A stretch of 64,000 nucleotides of DNA from Saccharothrix saharensis (GCF_006716745.1 NZ_VFPP01000001.1:6707386-6771385); one strand, 5' to 3'; numbered from the stretch's first letter, positions 33,471 to 42,671 are shown. The notes: generated by a model not told the origin, from the letters alone. A program made the numbers and translations.

Positions 33471-36400
33471 CAGATGAGGATCTCCTGGGCGAGGTTGCGC
33501 GCTTCGACCCGGACGCCGGGGAAGACCGCCTCGAACTGCGTGATCGCGTCCTGGCAGGACTGGCAGATCTGGGTCTCCACCGGGTCGTTGCGACCGGAGG
33601 GCAGGTCGACCGCCAGCCGGAGGTCTCCCTTGATGTCCTCGACGGTGAACGGAGTGTACTCGGTGCCGTTGCGGTCGGCGTTGCGCTGACCGATCTTGTT
33701 GAGGTTCTCGATCGTCTTCTCGACCCGGTCCCGGACCCGCTCCACCTCGCCTTCGAGGTGGTCCGGGTACTCCTTGCGCCCGAACTTGACATCGTTGGCG
33801 ACGTCCTTGCAGGCGCGCTGGATGGCCACGTCCACGTCGTGCCGCGTCAGGCCGCTGAGCGCCTCGAACCGCTGCCGCGTGATCTCCTCCAGGAGCTTCA
33901 CCTCGGAGTCGTTGGTGCGGGGCGAGGTGTTCTCGCTGCGACCGGTCGGCGAGTCCGGGTCGTAGGGGCCCGCGTCCTTGTCCTCGAACAGCCGGCGGTT
34001 CTTGGGCGGGCGTTCCGCGGTCTCGTCGGCCGGGGGCCAGTCGTGCGACTTGCCGCTGTAGCCGTGCAGGTCCGACGGGTCGGTGCCGTCGTCCGGGCGG
34101 AAGCGCATGGTCGTGAGCGCGCGCTCGTTCGGCCGGCGTTCGATGTCCAGGTCGGGGTCGGTGCCCCCGTTCATCTCCCCGACGTTGCGGGCGCCTTCCT
34201 CGCGCAGTTCGCGGTTGCGCTCGACGAGGTCCTCGAAGTCCTGCTCGCGCTGCCGCTGGTACTCGGGGCTGGACGTGTCGACGGGCGGGTCCTCGTCCCC
34301 GTCCTTGTCGTCGGTGCGGTCCGGGTCTTCGCCGCGGTCTTGGGCGTCGGTGGGGTCGAGGTCGGTCTTGTCCGTGTCGTCGGTGCCGGGGGCGAAGCCG
34401 TCGGTGCCTGTTTTGGTGGTGGTGCCGTCGGGGTGGTGGGTGTTCCACTCGCCGTTGGGTGGGATGCGGGGTTGGCGGGTGCCGTCGGGGCCGGTGTGGG
34501 CGTCGCTGGTGTAGACGCGGCCGTGGGTGTCGGTCCAGGCGGGTTTGGTGGGGGCGAGGACGTCGGCGCCGGTGTGGCGGGCGAGGCGGTTGGCGAAGTC
34601 GTTGCTGCCGGCGTCGCAGCCGATGAGTCGGAGGGGGGTTCTGCCGTCCCAGCCGTTGCGGCGCAGGAGGTCGCCGTAGTCCTCGGGGGTGTAGGTGTGG
34701 TTGCCGATGCGGGCGCGGCCGTCGGGGGTGATGTGGACGTCGGCGGTGAAGTAGCGGGGGTCGGGTGGGACGCGGTGGGGCAGGTCGCCCATGTCGCTGT
34801 CGCCGCGGTGGTGCGAGATGCCGGCGGGGGTGGTCTCCCCGTGCCGGGCGTGGGCCTGGTCGATGTCGGGCCGGTCGGCGTCGGATCGATCGGTATCGGT
34901 CCGGTCGCTGTCGGGTCGGTCTGTGTCGCGGTGCGGGGTGTCGCCGTCGGGGGAGTGCGGTTTCGGGGCGTCGGTGTCGCGGTGGGGCGGGGTCCACGCG
35001 TCCGGGTCGCGGCGCTGGGTGGGGATGCCGTCCGGGTCGCGGCGCGGGGGCAGTTGCCCGTCCAAGTCGCGGCGTGGGGTGGGCGTGTGCGCGTCGGGGT
35101 GGCGCGGGGGTGGCGGACCGTCGGGCCGGTTCGGGGCGTGCGGCCCGGGGCCGTCGCCGCCTCGGGGACGGGTGAAGTCGGGGCTGCCGTCGCGCTGGTG
35201 CGGTGCGTTCGCCGAGCCTCGGTTCGGAGGGCCGTTGTGCGGGGTGTGCTGGGACGGGCCGTTCGGTGAATGAGGTGTGTACGGGTTCGCGGGCCCGGTG
35301 TGCGGCGGGCCGGAGTGCGACGCGTTGGGGTGCGGCGGACCGGCCGAGGATGGCGTCGGTCCGCCGGCGGGTCGGCCGTGAGCCGGGCCGGGGTTGCCGG
35401 GACCTGTGTGGGGCGGGCCGCTGGGCGGGGTGCCCGGACCGGTGTGAGGTGCGGTCGGGGCGTGGTTCGGAGCGTTGTGCGGCGAGCCTGGGCCTGCGTG
35501 CGAGGGGCCCGCGTGCGACGGGCTGGTGCCCGAGGGGCTCGCGTGTGAGGGGCCGCCGTGCGACGGACCGCCGTGGGCAGGGCCGGCGTGTGAAGGGCCG
35601 CTGTGGGTGGGGCCGCTGTGGGTGGGGCCGGTGTGGGTGGGGCCGCCGTGGGTCGGACCGCCGTGCGATGGGCTTGCGTGGGTCGGGCCGGTGCCCGACG
35701 GGCCGCGCGAGGAGGGGGAGAGGTTCTCCGGGCCGCGCGAGGTCGGGAGGCCGGAGCCGACATCGCCCCGGCTGCCGGGTGTCCCGGTCCAGCCCCCGCC
35801 ACTGCCCGGACGCGGGCCGCCGCCACCCGGTGCACCGCCGCCCGGTGTTCCACCGCTTGGCGCGCCGCCCGTGCCGCCGGGGCCGGGTTGCGCGGACTGC
35901 GGAGTGGCGGTGTTGGGGTTGCCCGCGTTGGGAGCGCCGGTGTGGGGCTGGTCCGGGCGCGGAGGGGCCTCGGGAGCCGCGGCGGTGGCCGCGGAGGTCT
36001 GGTCGGTGCGCTGTGGTGAGCCGGTGGGGCTCGGTGCGCCACCCCCGCCGGGGTTGCCGCCGGAGCTGTGCGAGCCGCCAGTGCCGCCGCTGGACCCGGT
36101 GCCGCCGCTGTGCGTGCCGGCGGAGCTCGGAGTGCCGTGACCGCCCGACGCGGGCTGACCGCCCGGGCCGCCGCCCCGGTGTTCGCCGACGGGTGCGTTG
36201 CCGCCCGGGCCGACGCGGTGTTCGCCGAGGGGGGTGTTGCCGCCGGGGGTGTTGCCCGGCGTAGTGCCGGGAGTGTTGCCACCGGGTGCGGTGGTGCCGC
36301 GGGGGAGGTCGTGGTCCGGGGTGTTCGGGTCGCGGGTCGGGCGGGAGGTCGGCGGTGGCACGTCGGTCGGGTCGCCCCGGCCCGGCCTCGACGCCGTGGA

Positions 36401-37423
36401 GGTCGGGTCGGCGGTGGTGGTGCTGGAGGTGGACGTGGTGTCGGTGGGGCGGTTCGACGGGGGCGTCCCGGTGTCCGAAGTGGACGGATCGCCGGTGCCG
36501 GTGTCGCGGCCGGTGCCCGAGGGGCTCGTGTCCGGGCTGCCGGAGGGGGTGTCGATGTCGGCCCGTCCCGTCTGGAGGAAGCCGCCCTTCTTGATGTTGC
36601 CCGGGTCCAGCACGTCCAGGCCGGTCGCCTTGCCCGCGAGCTTCCCGACCACCTTCATGATCTTCTCGAAGACCTCCACCAGACGCTTCAGCATCGGCGA
36701 GACCTTCTTGATCGTGTTCAGCAGGTCCTGGATGATCTTCGCGATCTTCGCGGCCCACTTCGAGATCGCCGTCACGGCCTGCGCCACGATCACCGGCGTC
36801 CCGAACCCCAGCGAGAACACCGCCTCCAGCACCCACGCGATCAGCTTGCCCACCAGGTCGGCGATCAGGTCGCGCACCATCTCGCGGACGAACGCCACCA
36901 CCATGCCCATGAGGCCCACGACCGTGCCCACCGTGCCCGCGGCCGACGCGGCACCCGCCAGGGCGTCACCGTGCACCTTCGAGTTCTCGAGGTAGGTCTG
37001 CGCCGCCGCGCCCGTCCACCCCTCCGTGCCGCGCTGGACACCGGACGAGTACTCCTCCGCGATCCTGCCCAGCTCCTCGGCGACCTTGCCCCACGTCGCC
37101 GAGTACGACTCGATCACCGGCGGATCACCGGCCAGCCAGTCCAGCATGTCCTTCAACGGCTGCACGTGCTCCATCAGGAACGACGCCGCCGACGACATCA
37201 ACGTCCCGAACGGATCGATCGCCATCGCCGCCGCGTCCGCGGCCAACCCGACCATCCCCAGGCCGGCCTCGACCCAGTTCCCGTCCTTGATCCCGTTGAA
37301 CGTGTCCATCGCCGACTCCGCGATGGAGATCCCCGTCGCCCACCCGTTGTCACCCGTACCGGCGTTGAACGCCCCACCCGGCTCCGCGTCGGGCGTGACC
37401 ACCAACGGGTTCTCGCCCGCCAT
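33470..37423 (-). CDS. Polymorphic toxin of the type VII secretion pathway, with deaminase-like C-terminus
   Basis: A 1317-residue modular toxin. Residues 1-260 are a helical secretion module with a WXG-type turn (RGTEGWTGAAAQTY, Trp ~135) and hydrophobic helices (VGTVVGLMGMVVAFV). Residues ~290-880 are a Gly/Pro/Ser/His linker with pentapeptide repeats. Residues ~890-975 resemble a cysteine-peptidase-like domain seen in such toxins (RLIGCDAGSNDFANRLARHT, VLAPTKPAWTDTHGRVYTSD). The last ~150 residues include DSEVKLLEEI (1172-1181) and ICQSCQDAITQFEAVFPGVRV (Cys1287, Cys1290), which fit the metal site of the BURPS668_1122-type toxin deaminases. The following SUKH gene fits. Assignment of the toxin fold is moderate. 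Confidence 0.85.
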   Translation of the reverse strand: MAGENPLVVTPDAEPGGAFNAGTGDNGWATGISIAESAMDTFNGIKDGNWVEAGLGMVGLAADAAAMAIDPFGTLMSSAASFLMEHVQPLKDMLDWLAGDPPVIESYSATWGKVAEELGRIAEEYSSGVQRGTEGWTGAAAQTYLENSKVHGDALAGAASAAGTVGTVVGLMGMVVAFVREMVRDLIADLVGKLIAWVLEAVFSLGFGTPVIVAQAVTAISKWAAKIAKIIQDLLNTIKKVSPMLKRLVEVFEKIMKVVGKLAGKATGLDVLDPGNIKKGGFLQTGRADIDTPSGSPDTSPSGTGRDTGTGDPSTSDTGTPPSNRPTDTTSTSSTTTADPTSTASRPGRGDPTDVPPPTSRPTRDPNTPDHDLPRGTTAPGGNTPGTTPGNTPGGNTPLGEHRVGPGGNAPVGEHRGGGPGGQPASGGHGTPSSAGTHSGGTGSSGGTGGSHSSGGNPGGGGAPSPTGSPQRTDQTSAATAAAPEAPPRPDQPHTGAPNAGNPNTATPQSAQPGPGGTGGAPSGGTPGGGAPGGGGPRPGSGGGWTGTPGSRGDVGSGLPTSRGPENLSPSSRGPSGTGPTHASPSHGGPTHGGPTHTGPTHSGPTHSGPSHAGPAHGGPSHGGPSHASPSGTSPSHAGPSHAGPGSPHNAPNHAPTAPHTGPGTPPSGPPHTGPGNPGPAHGRPAGGPTPSSAGPPHPNASHSGPPHTGPANPYTPHSPNGPSQHTPHNGPPNRGSANAPHQRDGSPDFTRPRGGDGPGPHAPNRPDGPPPPRHPDAHTPTPRRDLDGQLPPRRDPDGIPTQRRDPDAWTPPHRDTDAPKPHSPDGDTPHRDTDRPDSDRTDTDRSDADRPDIDQAHARHGETTPAGISHHRGDSDMGDLPHRVPPDPRYFTADVHITPDGRARIGNHTYTPEDYGDLLRRNGWDGRTPLRLIGCDAGSNDFANRLARHTGADVLAPTKPAWTDTHGRVYTSDAHTGPDGTRQPRIPPNGEWNTHHPDGTTTKTGTDGFAPGTDDTDKTDLDPTDAQDRGEDPDRTDDKDGDEDPPVDTSSPEYQRQREQDFEDLVERNRELREEGARNVGEMNGGTDPDLDIERRPNERALTTMRFRPDDGTDPSDLHGYSGKSHDWPPADETAERPPKNRRLFEDKDAGPYDPDSPTGRSENTSPRTNDSEVKLLEEITRQRFEALSGLTRHDVDVAIQRACKDVANDVKFGRKEYPDHLEGEVERVRDRVEKTIENLNKIGQRNADRNGTEYTPFTVEDIKGDLRLAVDLPSGRNDPVETQICQSCQDAITQFEAVFPGVRVEARNLAQEILI
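35470..35700 (-). repeat. Degenerate 15-bp repeats encoding G-P-(S/T)-H-x in the toxin linker
   Basis: About fifteen imperfect copies of a five-codon unit (for example GPTHSGPTHSGPSHAGPAHG) run in tandem in the linker of the toxin. They explain the low-complexity G/T-rich strand here. This is a coding repeat, likely an unstructured spacer between secretion and toxin modules. Confidence 0.85.
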
Positions 37424-37725
37424 CAGTCACCGGCCTTGAAACTGTCCCGGATCGCCTCTTCCATCTCCCGGTACTGGTCGACGGTGTGCTTCACGGCCTT
37501 GCCGGCGGCGTCCATCGCTTCCACGGCACCCTGCAGCGCGTCGAGCCCGTACTGCTCGACCGGGTCGAGCATCATCCGGAACGGCTGGCAGATGATGCCG
37601 TACGCGTCGGTCGGCATGCTCACCGTCTTGGCGGCGTCCACCGCGCCCTGCAGTCGCGCCCCCAGGTCGTCCAACTGCTTGCTGTGCGCTTCGAGCGTGT
37701 CCGCGACGATCTCGAAACCGGCCAT
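37423..37725 (-). CDS. EspC-like type VII secretion substrate
   Basis: A 100-residue helical protein of the EspC/WXG100-related type: FEIVADTLEAHSKQLDDLGARLQGAVDAAKTV, a turn (MPTDAYGIICQPF), then ALQGAVEAMDAAGKAVKHTVDQYREMEEAI. The C-terminal helix has the Y-x-x-x-E motif (YREME) that targets substrates to type VII secretion. The stop overlaps the toxin's start (TGATG), so the two are made together, and it probably pairs with the toxin's N-terminal module as a secretion partner. One Cys is present. Confidence 0.85.
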   Translation of the reverse strand: MAGFEIVADTLEAHSKQLDDLGARLQGAVDAAKTVSMPTDAYGIICQPFRMMLDPVEQYGLDALQGAVEAMDAAGKAVKHTVDQYREMEEAIRDSFKAGD

Positions 37726-37745
37726 GCGTTCCCCCTAGGTGCTGC

Positions 37746-38288
37746 TTACGACAGGAAGGACTGTCCGCCGAAGTCGTCGTCCTCGTCCGGTCGGCGCGCC
37801 GGCCTGCGTGACGGCGGGGCCGGCGGCGCGGGGCGCGAGGGCGGCGGGGCGGGCGCGTCGTCGTCCTCGATGCCGAACCGGATCTCACGGCCCACCGGCG
37901 GCGGCGCGGGTTCTTCGTGCGGCGGGGCGGGGAAGTTGCGCTTGGCCTCGTCGAACAGCACGTTGGCCGTCTCGTCCTGCGTGCCGATGGTCTCGGCCAT
38001 GGCCTGCTGGAGCAGTTCCGGGATGCGCGACTGGGCGCGCTGCAACGTCCTCATCACCTCGGCCGACACCTCGGCCATCCGCTTGTCCCGCGCGGACTCG
38101 GCGATCTCCAGGTGGGTCAGGATGCCGTTGGAGCCGATGGTGAGCCGCACCGAGCCGTCGCGGGACGCCTCGGAGATGGTCATGCCCTGCACGCGGGCGG
38201 CCATCTCCTGGTAGCGCTCGGCTTTCTGCTCGATGCTTTGCTGCCACTGGCTGAGCATCCGCTCCGATGCGCCGATGTCCTCCGGCAC
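37746..38288 (-). CDS. YbaB/EbfC-like protein at the head of the toxin operon
   Basis: A 180-residue protein. Residues ~10-120 match the YbaB/EbfC fold: a first helix (LSQWQQSIEQKAERYQEMAARVQG), strands (ASRDGSVRLTIGSNGILTHLEI) and a last helix (MRTLQRAQSRIPELLQQAMAE). The rest is an acidic/Pro-rich tail (EEPAPPPVGREIRFGIEDDD). Similar proteins (EspL-like) accompany ESX substrates and are thought to be chaperones or regulators. It is the first gene of the operon; the next start is 21 bp downstream. Confidence 0.82.
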   Translation of the reverse strand: MPEDIGASERMLSQWQQSIEQKAERYQEMAARVQGMTISEASRDGSVRLTIGSNGILTHLEIAESARDKRMAEVSAEVMRTLQRAQSRIPELLQQAMAETIGTQDETANVLFDEAKRNFPAPPHEEPAPPPVGREIRFGIEDDDAPAPPPSRPAPPAPPSRRPARRPDEDDDFGGQSFLS

Positions 38289-38337
38289 GACGGCCTACCC
38301 CCTCCGACTCGGTCCGTCCAGGATGACGCAGTGGTGA

Positions 38338-38400
38338 ACGGCCCGGTTCCGCCTCCGGGTCAAATGCTCCGAACGGAGCAGGGAGGCGGAACCGGGCCGT
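38338..38400. terminator. Nested hairpin terminator
   Basis: A 19-bp perfect stem (38338-38356 with 38382-38400) encloses a second perfect six-bp hairpin, TGCTCC-gaac-GGAGCA (38365-38380). It lies nine bases after the FKBP stop, so it terminates that minus-strand gene ahead of the toxin operon. Confidence 0.85.
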
Positions 38401-38409
38401 GGTGACGCG

Positions 38410-38784
38410 CTAGTTCACGCCGAGCAGGTCCACCACGAAGATCAGCGTCTCGCCGCCCTTGATCACGCCGCCCGCGCCGCGGTCGCCGTAGCCGAGGTGC
38501 GCCGGGATGACCAGCTTGCGCCGGCCGCCGACCTTCATGCCCGCGACGCCGCGGTCCCAGCCGGCGATGACCCGGCCGCCGCCGAGCGGGAAGCTGAACG
38601 CCTCGCCGCGGTCCCAGGAAGCGTCGAACTGCTCGCCGGTCGAGTGCGCCACGCCGACGTAGTGCACGTGCACGAGCTGACCGGGGGCCGCCTCGGGCCC
38701 GTCGCCGACGGTGATGTCCTCGATCACCAGGTCGGCGGGCGGCGCGCCCTCGTACGGCTCGACGACGGGCTTGCTCGGGGCCAT
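38410..38784 (-). CDS. FKBP-type peptidyl-prolyl isomerase
   Basis: A 124-residue single-domain FKBP, which catalyses cis-trans isomerisation of peptidyl-proline bonds. The hallmark residues are present: VHVHYVGVAHSTGEQFDASW, the FPLGGGRVIAGWDRGVAGMKVGGRRKL active-site region with its Trp, and IPAHLGYGDRGAGGVIKGGETLIFVVDLL. There is no signal peptide, so it is cytoplasmic. ATG 38784 has AGGAG six bases upstream. Confidence 0.95.
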   Translation of the reverse strand: MAPSKPVVEPYEGAPPADLVIEDITVGDGPEAAPGQLVHVHYVGVAHSTGEQFDASWDRGEAFSFPLGGGRVIAGWDRGVAGMKVGGRRKLVIPAHLGYGDRGAGGVIKGGETLIFVVDLLGVN

Positions 38785-38907
38785 GTGACTCTCCTGTGCT
38801 GCTCCACCCGGACCGGGGGTGTTGGGCAATCGGTCCGCCCCTACTCAATCACGTCGTCGCCGACACGGACGCGCAACCCTTTGCCCGCTCCGTCCCGTCC
38901 TGGGTGC

Positions 38908-40857
38908 ATGAGGCGATGGTCCTGGGGTACGCGGGCGGCGCTGTTCGGCGGCGCGGCACTGGTGGTCGGGGTGAGCGCGGCCTCCGCCGTGCCCACCGGG
39001 GCGGAGGACCGGCGGGCGGTGCCGCCGATCGAGGCGGTGCCGGTGGACCTGGTGGCGTTCGACACGTGCGACGCCGCGCTGGCCGAGCTGAGGACGGCCA
39101 TCGCGCCGCACGTCGGCGTGTACGGGTTGGGCGGTCACGGCTTCCTGACCAAGGCCGACGGCGAGGTCGCGATGGAGAGCCAGGCCGACGCGCGGGCCGG
39201 GAGCGCGCGACAAGCGCCCGGTGACGCGGCCGCCGTGCCCGAGCACTCCAGGACCAACGCGCACGAGTCGGGCGTGGACGAGCCCGACCTGGTCAAGACC
39301 GACGGCAAGCGGGTCGTCACGGTCGCCGACGGCAGGCTGCGCGTGCTGGACGTGGCGACGCGTCAGCTCACCGGAACGCTGGACGTGCCCGCGGGCCACG
39401 CCTCCCAACTGCTGCTGCACGGCGATCGCGCGCTCGTCATCGGCGCGGGCCAGGGCCTGGCGGGCCGGGGGATCGTGGTCGACGGCCCGGCCGGGGGGTA
39501 CGCCGAGGACTCGTCGGTGACGCTGGTCGACCTGTCCGGCGCGCCCCGGGTCCTGGGCACGCTCACCGTGGACGGCCGCTACGTCGACGCGCGCCAGGTC
39601 GACGGCGTGGTGCGGGTGGTCGTGCACTCGGGGCCGCGCCTGCCGTGGGTGTACCCGATGGACGGTCGCAGCGAGGCGGAGTCGCTGATCGCGAACCGGG
39701 AGCTGGTCGCCACCGCGCCCATCGAGGCGTGGTTGCCGCACTACGAGCTGACCGACGCCGACGGCGCGACCTCCGAGGGCCTGCTGGTGGCGTGCGACCG
39801 GGTCAGCCACCCGGAGCACCACTCGGCCACGTCGATGCTGTCCGTGCTGACGTTCGACTTCCCCGGCGACCTGGGCACCGGCGACGCGGTGACGATCATG
39901 GCGGACGGCGACACCGTCTACGGCACGGGCGGCTCGCTGTACGTGGCCGACGACCACCACCTGCGGCCGATGACGCGGTTCGCGCCGGACACCCCCGCCT
40001 CCACCGCCATCCACCAGTTCGACGTGTCCCGGCCGGGGCCGCCCCGGCACGTGGCGTCCGGGTCGGTCGCGGGCACGCTGCTCAACCAGTACTCGCTGTC
40101 CGAGCACCAGGGCCACCTCCGGGTGGCGACCACGTCCGGGGACGCGCCGGGCATCCCCGGGCAGGCGCCCGCGACGCAGAGCTCGGTCACCGTGCTCAAG
40201 CGGGACGGCACGACGCTGGTGGAGGTCGGCCGGCTCGACGGGCTCGGCGTCGGCGAGCGGATCTACAGCGTCCGGTTCGTCGGGCCGGTCGGCTACGTGG
40301 TGACGTTCCGGCAGGTCGACCCGCTGTACACGCTGGACCTGTCCGACCCGGCCAGGCCGCGCGAGGTCGGCGAGCTGAAGATCACCGGCTACTCGGCGTA
40401 CCTGCACCCCGCCGGTGGCGGGAAGCTGATCGGTGTCGGGCAGGAGGCCACCGGGCAGGGCCGGGTCACCGGCACGCAGGTGTCGTTGTTCGACGTGTCG
40501 GACCCCGCCGCGCCGACGAAGGTCGCCGGGCACCACCTGCCCGGGGCGAGTTCGGAGGTGGAGTTCGACCCGCACGCGTTCCTGTACTGGCCGGCCCGCG
40601 ACCTGGTGGTGCTGCCGGTGACCGGGTCGGGCGCCGCCGGCCGGGAGGTGCAGGCGACCGGCGGCCTGCTGGTGCTGCGGCTGGGCGACGGCGCGTTCTC
40701 CGCGCTGGGCACGGTGCGGCACGACGGGTCGGCCTACGACCCGGGCATCCGCCGGGCGCTGGTGATCGGCGACGACCTGTGGACGGTGTCGGCGGTGGGC
40801 GTGCAGGTCAGCCGGATCGACGGGCTGGCGCGCCAGGCGTGGGTGCCGTTCACCTGA
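38908..40857 (+). CDS. Secreted beta-propeller domain protein
   Basis: A 649-residue exported protein of the beta-propeller family that has a Cys near the start and the motif SRTNAHESGVDEPDLVKTDG, followed by repeated strands (VVTVADGRLRVLDVA, SVTLVDLSGAPRVLGTL, IYSVRFVGPVGYVVTFR, PLYTLDLSDPARPREVGELK). The signal peptide is MRRWSWGTRAALFGGAALVVGVSAASA. The blocks EADPDLVKTDG and GLxGYSAYLHP are typical of archaeal and actinobacterial members (Beta_propel family). The role is unknown; it is probably an extracellular or cell-envelope binding protein. It is transcribed alone. Confidence 0.87.
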   Translation: MRRWSWGTRAALFGGAALVVGVSAASAVPTGAEDRRAVPPIEAVPVDLVAFDTCDAALAELRTAIAPHVGVYGLGGHGFLTKADGEVAMESQADARAGSARQAPGDAAAVPEHSRTNAHESGVDEPDLVKTDGKRVVTVADGRLRVLDVATRQLTGTLDVPAGHASQLLLHGDRALVIGAGQGLAGRGIVVDGPAGGYAEDSSVTLVDLSGAPRVLGTLTVDGRYVDARQVDGVVRVVVHSGPRLPWVYPMDGRSEAESLIANRELVATAPIEAWLPHYELTDADGATSEGLLVACDRVSHPEHHSATSMLSVLTFDFPGDLGTGDAVTIMADGDTVYGTGGSLYVADDHHLRPMTRFAPDTPASTAIHQFDVSRPGPPRHVASGSVAGTLLNQYSLSEHQGHLRVATTSGDAPGIPGQAPATQSSVTVLKRDGTTLVEVGRLDGLGVGERIYSVRFVGPVGYVVTFRQVDPLYTLDLSDPARPREVGELKITGYSAYLHPAGGGKLIGVGQEATGQGRVTGTQVSLFDVSDPAAPTKVAGHHLPGASSEVEFDPHAFLYWPARDLVVLPVTGSGAAGREVQATGGLLVLRLGDGAFSALGTVRHDGSAYDPGIRRALVIGDDLWTVSAVGVQVSRIDGLARQAWVPFT

Positions 40858-40867
40858 TGCTGCTTCC

Positions 40868-41629
40868 TCATCCGACCTGGTCGTGGAGCAGGCGGTGCGC
40901 GAGGACCGTGCCGCCTGCCATCGCCGCCGGCAGCACGACCAGCGCCGCCAGCGGCACCAGGCACAGCAGGTAGACCGGCACGGCGAAGCCGAGCGTGACC
41001 GCCCGCCGCTTGCGCAGCGTGCGGCGGCGCACGTCGAGCTTGAGGCCGCGGCGGGTGAACGGGATGGCGGTCAGCTCGATCGACAGCAGCGTGGCGTTGA
41101 CCAGCACCGCGATGACCGGCACCACGGTCTGGCCGACGACGGGGATGAACCCGGCGGCGAACAGCGGGATGGCGCACAGGATCGCGAGGCCGACCAGCAG
41201 CACGGCGTCCCGCACGCCGACCGCCGCCGACCTCAGCCACGTCACCTGCTCGGCCTCGGGCACGCCGCCGAGGTGCGTGTCCTCGACGGTCTCCGCGATG
41301 TGCTCGTAGAACGGGCCACCGATGATCAGCGTGATCGCGGTGAACAGCAGCAGTCCGATCGCGACGAACGCGCCGATGATCGAGAACCCGGCGGCGAACC
41401 GGATCGCGGTGCGCGGCCCGTCGTTCCAGTCGTCGGCGAACGGCGTGACCCACGCGGCGATCCCGTCGATCCACATCGCGAGCCCGACCAGGCCGCCGAT
41501 CAGCAGCACGGTCGTGAGCAACGCCGGGATCGCGCCGATGAGCAGCAGTTTCGGCGACCGGAACACCAGGGCGAACCCCTGGCCGAGCAGCTTGACACCG
41601 GTGGAGAAGTCCCGCAGCACCCTGATCAC
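40868..41629 (-). CDS. EI24 domain (CysZ-like) membrane protein
   Basis: A 253-residue membrane protein of the EI24/CysZ type. It starts with STGVKLLGQGFALVFRSPKLLLIGAIPALLTTVLLI, a typical amphipathic-then-hydrophobic opening, and has about six helices, with the polar loop GGPFYEHIAETVEDTHLGG after the second pair, a family hallmark, and FIPVVGQTVVPVIAVLVNATLL later. CysZ proteins import sulfate; whether this one does is not shown by the sequence or its neighbours. GTG 41629 is the start. It converges on the beta-propeller gene, ten bp apart. Confidence 0.88.
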   Translation of the reverse strand: MIRVLRDFSTGVKLLGQGFALVFRSPKLLLIGAIPALLTTVLLIGGLVGLAMWIDGIAAWVTPFADDWNDGPRTAIRFAAGFSIIGAFVAIGLLLFTAITLIIGGPFYEHIAETVEDTHLGGVPEAEQVTWLRSAAVGVRDAVLLVGLAILCAIPLFAAGFIPVVGQTVVPVIAVLVNATLLSIELTAIPFTRRGLKLDVRRRTLRKRRAVTLGFAVPVYLLCLVPLAALVVLPAAMAGGTVLAHRLLHDQVG

Positions 41630-41733
41630 CGCCGGAGCATATCGGCGGAGAGCGTGGCGGAGTCCCGAACCGACGGTCGCGCGACTCTGGGAGCGGTGCC
41701 AGACTGCTGGTCTCTGGGGAGAGGACGTCCGTC

Positions 41734-41967
41734 ATGGCACTGGACCACCACCACACCGAACCCGTCCTGCTCGTGCGCAAGCGCGCCGACCTCGTGGGCG
41801 AGTGGGAGCGCAGCTGCCACCTGGCGGCGTTGCCCGACGACGGCACGCGCTCGACGCTGCTCACGTTGTGCGGCGAGCGGATCGAGGTGGGCGCGGCCGA
41901 GCTGCTGCCCGAGCCGGAGGGCATGCCGTGCGTGGCGTGCCTGCTGTCGGCGACGCCCCGGAGCTGA
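41734..41967 (+). CDS. Small hypothetical protein
   Basis: A 77-residue protein beginning MALDHHHTEPVLLVRKRADL with three cysteines: one in RSCHL, one in TLCGERIEV and a pair in MPCVACLLS, which could bind a metal ion together with the His run. GAGAGGA precedes the ATG. Codon bias is that of a real gene. No family is recognised. Confidence 0.6.
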   Translation: MALDHHHTEPVLLVRKRADLVGEWERSCHLAALPDDGTRSTLLTLCGERIEVGAAELLPEPEGMPCVACLLSATPRS

Positions 41968-42300
41968 CCCGTCAGCCGACGTGGCGGTCCGACTCGCAGA
42001 GGTCCTCGCGGAGGTTCGCCCGCACGGACCGCGCGAGCAGCGGGCCGACCAGCGGGTAGTGCCCGCCCGGGTGGCCTCCGCGCCGACGCCGAACCCACCG
42101 CCGGGCGCGGGCGCTCTCAGCTCGGCGTGCGTGATGCCCCGGGGTCCACTCGTGGTCGTGCCGCCGGTCCACGGCGGTAGCGCGCCACCACCTCCGGTGA
42201 CCGGGCGATCGATCGGCGCGCGGACACGTCCACGCGCCGATCGTCCATCCGGGACCGCCCCCGCACCGGGCGAGGGCGGTGCCCGTTCGATGCGGTCGGT
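41968..42300. other. Intergenic stretch with a possible minus-strand remnant
   Basis: No convincing gene. A minus-strand frame at 41972-42172 ends with about 35 codons of strong GC3 bias (HYPLVGPLLARSVRANLRED), but its upstream part loses that bias, so it may be a gene fragment. Nothing else is visible up to the small membrane gene at 42301. Confidence 0.35.
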
Positions 42301-42483
42301 TCAGCGGCGGCGGCGGAAGCTGAGCGCCCGCGCGCCGGCGCCGACGCCGGCCAGGTGCAGCGCCAAGCAGAGCAGACCGGCCAGGAGCAGCGTCCCGCCG
42401 TCCAGCACGGAACCGAGGGAGGCGTTCGCCAGGTCGAGCAGGAGGGCGAGGCCGAAGATGACCGCGGCGATGATCGCGAGCAC
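42301..42483 (-). CDS. Small membrane protein, two helices
   Basis: A 60-residue hydrophobic protein: LAIIAAVIFGLALLLDLAN, a short turn (ASLGSVLDG) and TLLLAGLLCLALHLAGVGAG, ending in a basic tail (FRRRR). This layout is that of small actinobacterial membrane proteins of unknown function. GTG 42483 is the start because GGAGG lies five bases upstream; a longer start at 42513 has no such site. Confidence 0.7.
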   Translation of the reverse strand: MLAIIAAVIFGLALLLDLANASLGSVLDGGTLLLAGLLCLALHLAGVGAGARALSFRRRR

Positions 42484-42671
42484 GGGAACCTCCAGGTGGG
42501 GATGGGTGAGCACCGATTACCCCGCCGCCGGTGACCCCAAGCGGGCGTTCGGTCCAACTTCGAGGCCCGGGTGGGTCAACCGGTGCCGCGTCCGCCGCAG
42601 CGATCTCGTGGCAGCCCGGCCGCAGCGCGCCGAGGGACGTCGTCCGTCCCGGTGAGGCGTGGTCGGCACGG

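Noticed and set aside
35470-35700. Regular G/T-rich repeats that could suggest a CRISPR or satellite array
   Set aside because: The copies are imperfect, in frame, and encode the five-residue linker repeat of the toxin; there are no spacers.
34171-36836. Very long plus- and minus-strand frames across the toxin gene
   Set aside because: High GC gives long open shadow frames; only the frame from 37423 has domains, start overlap and codon bias.
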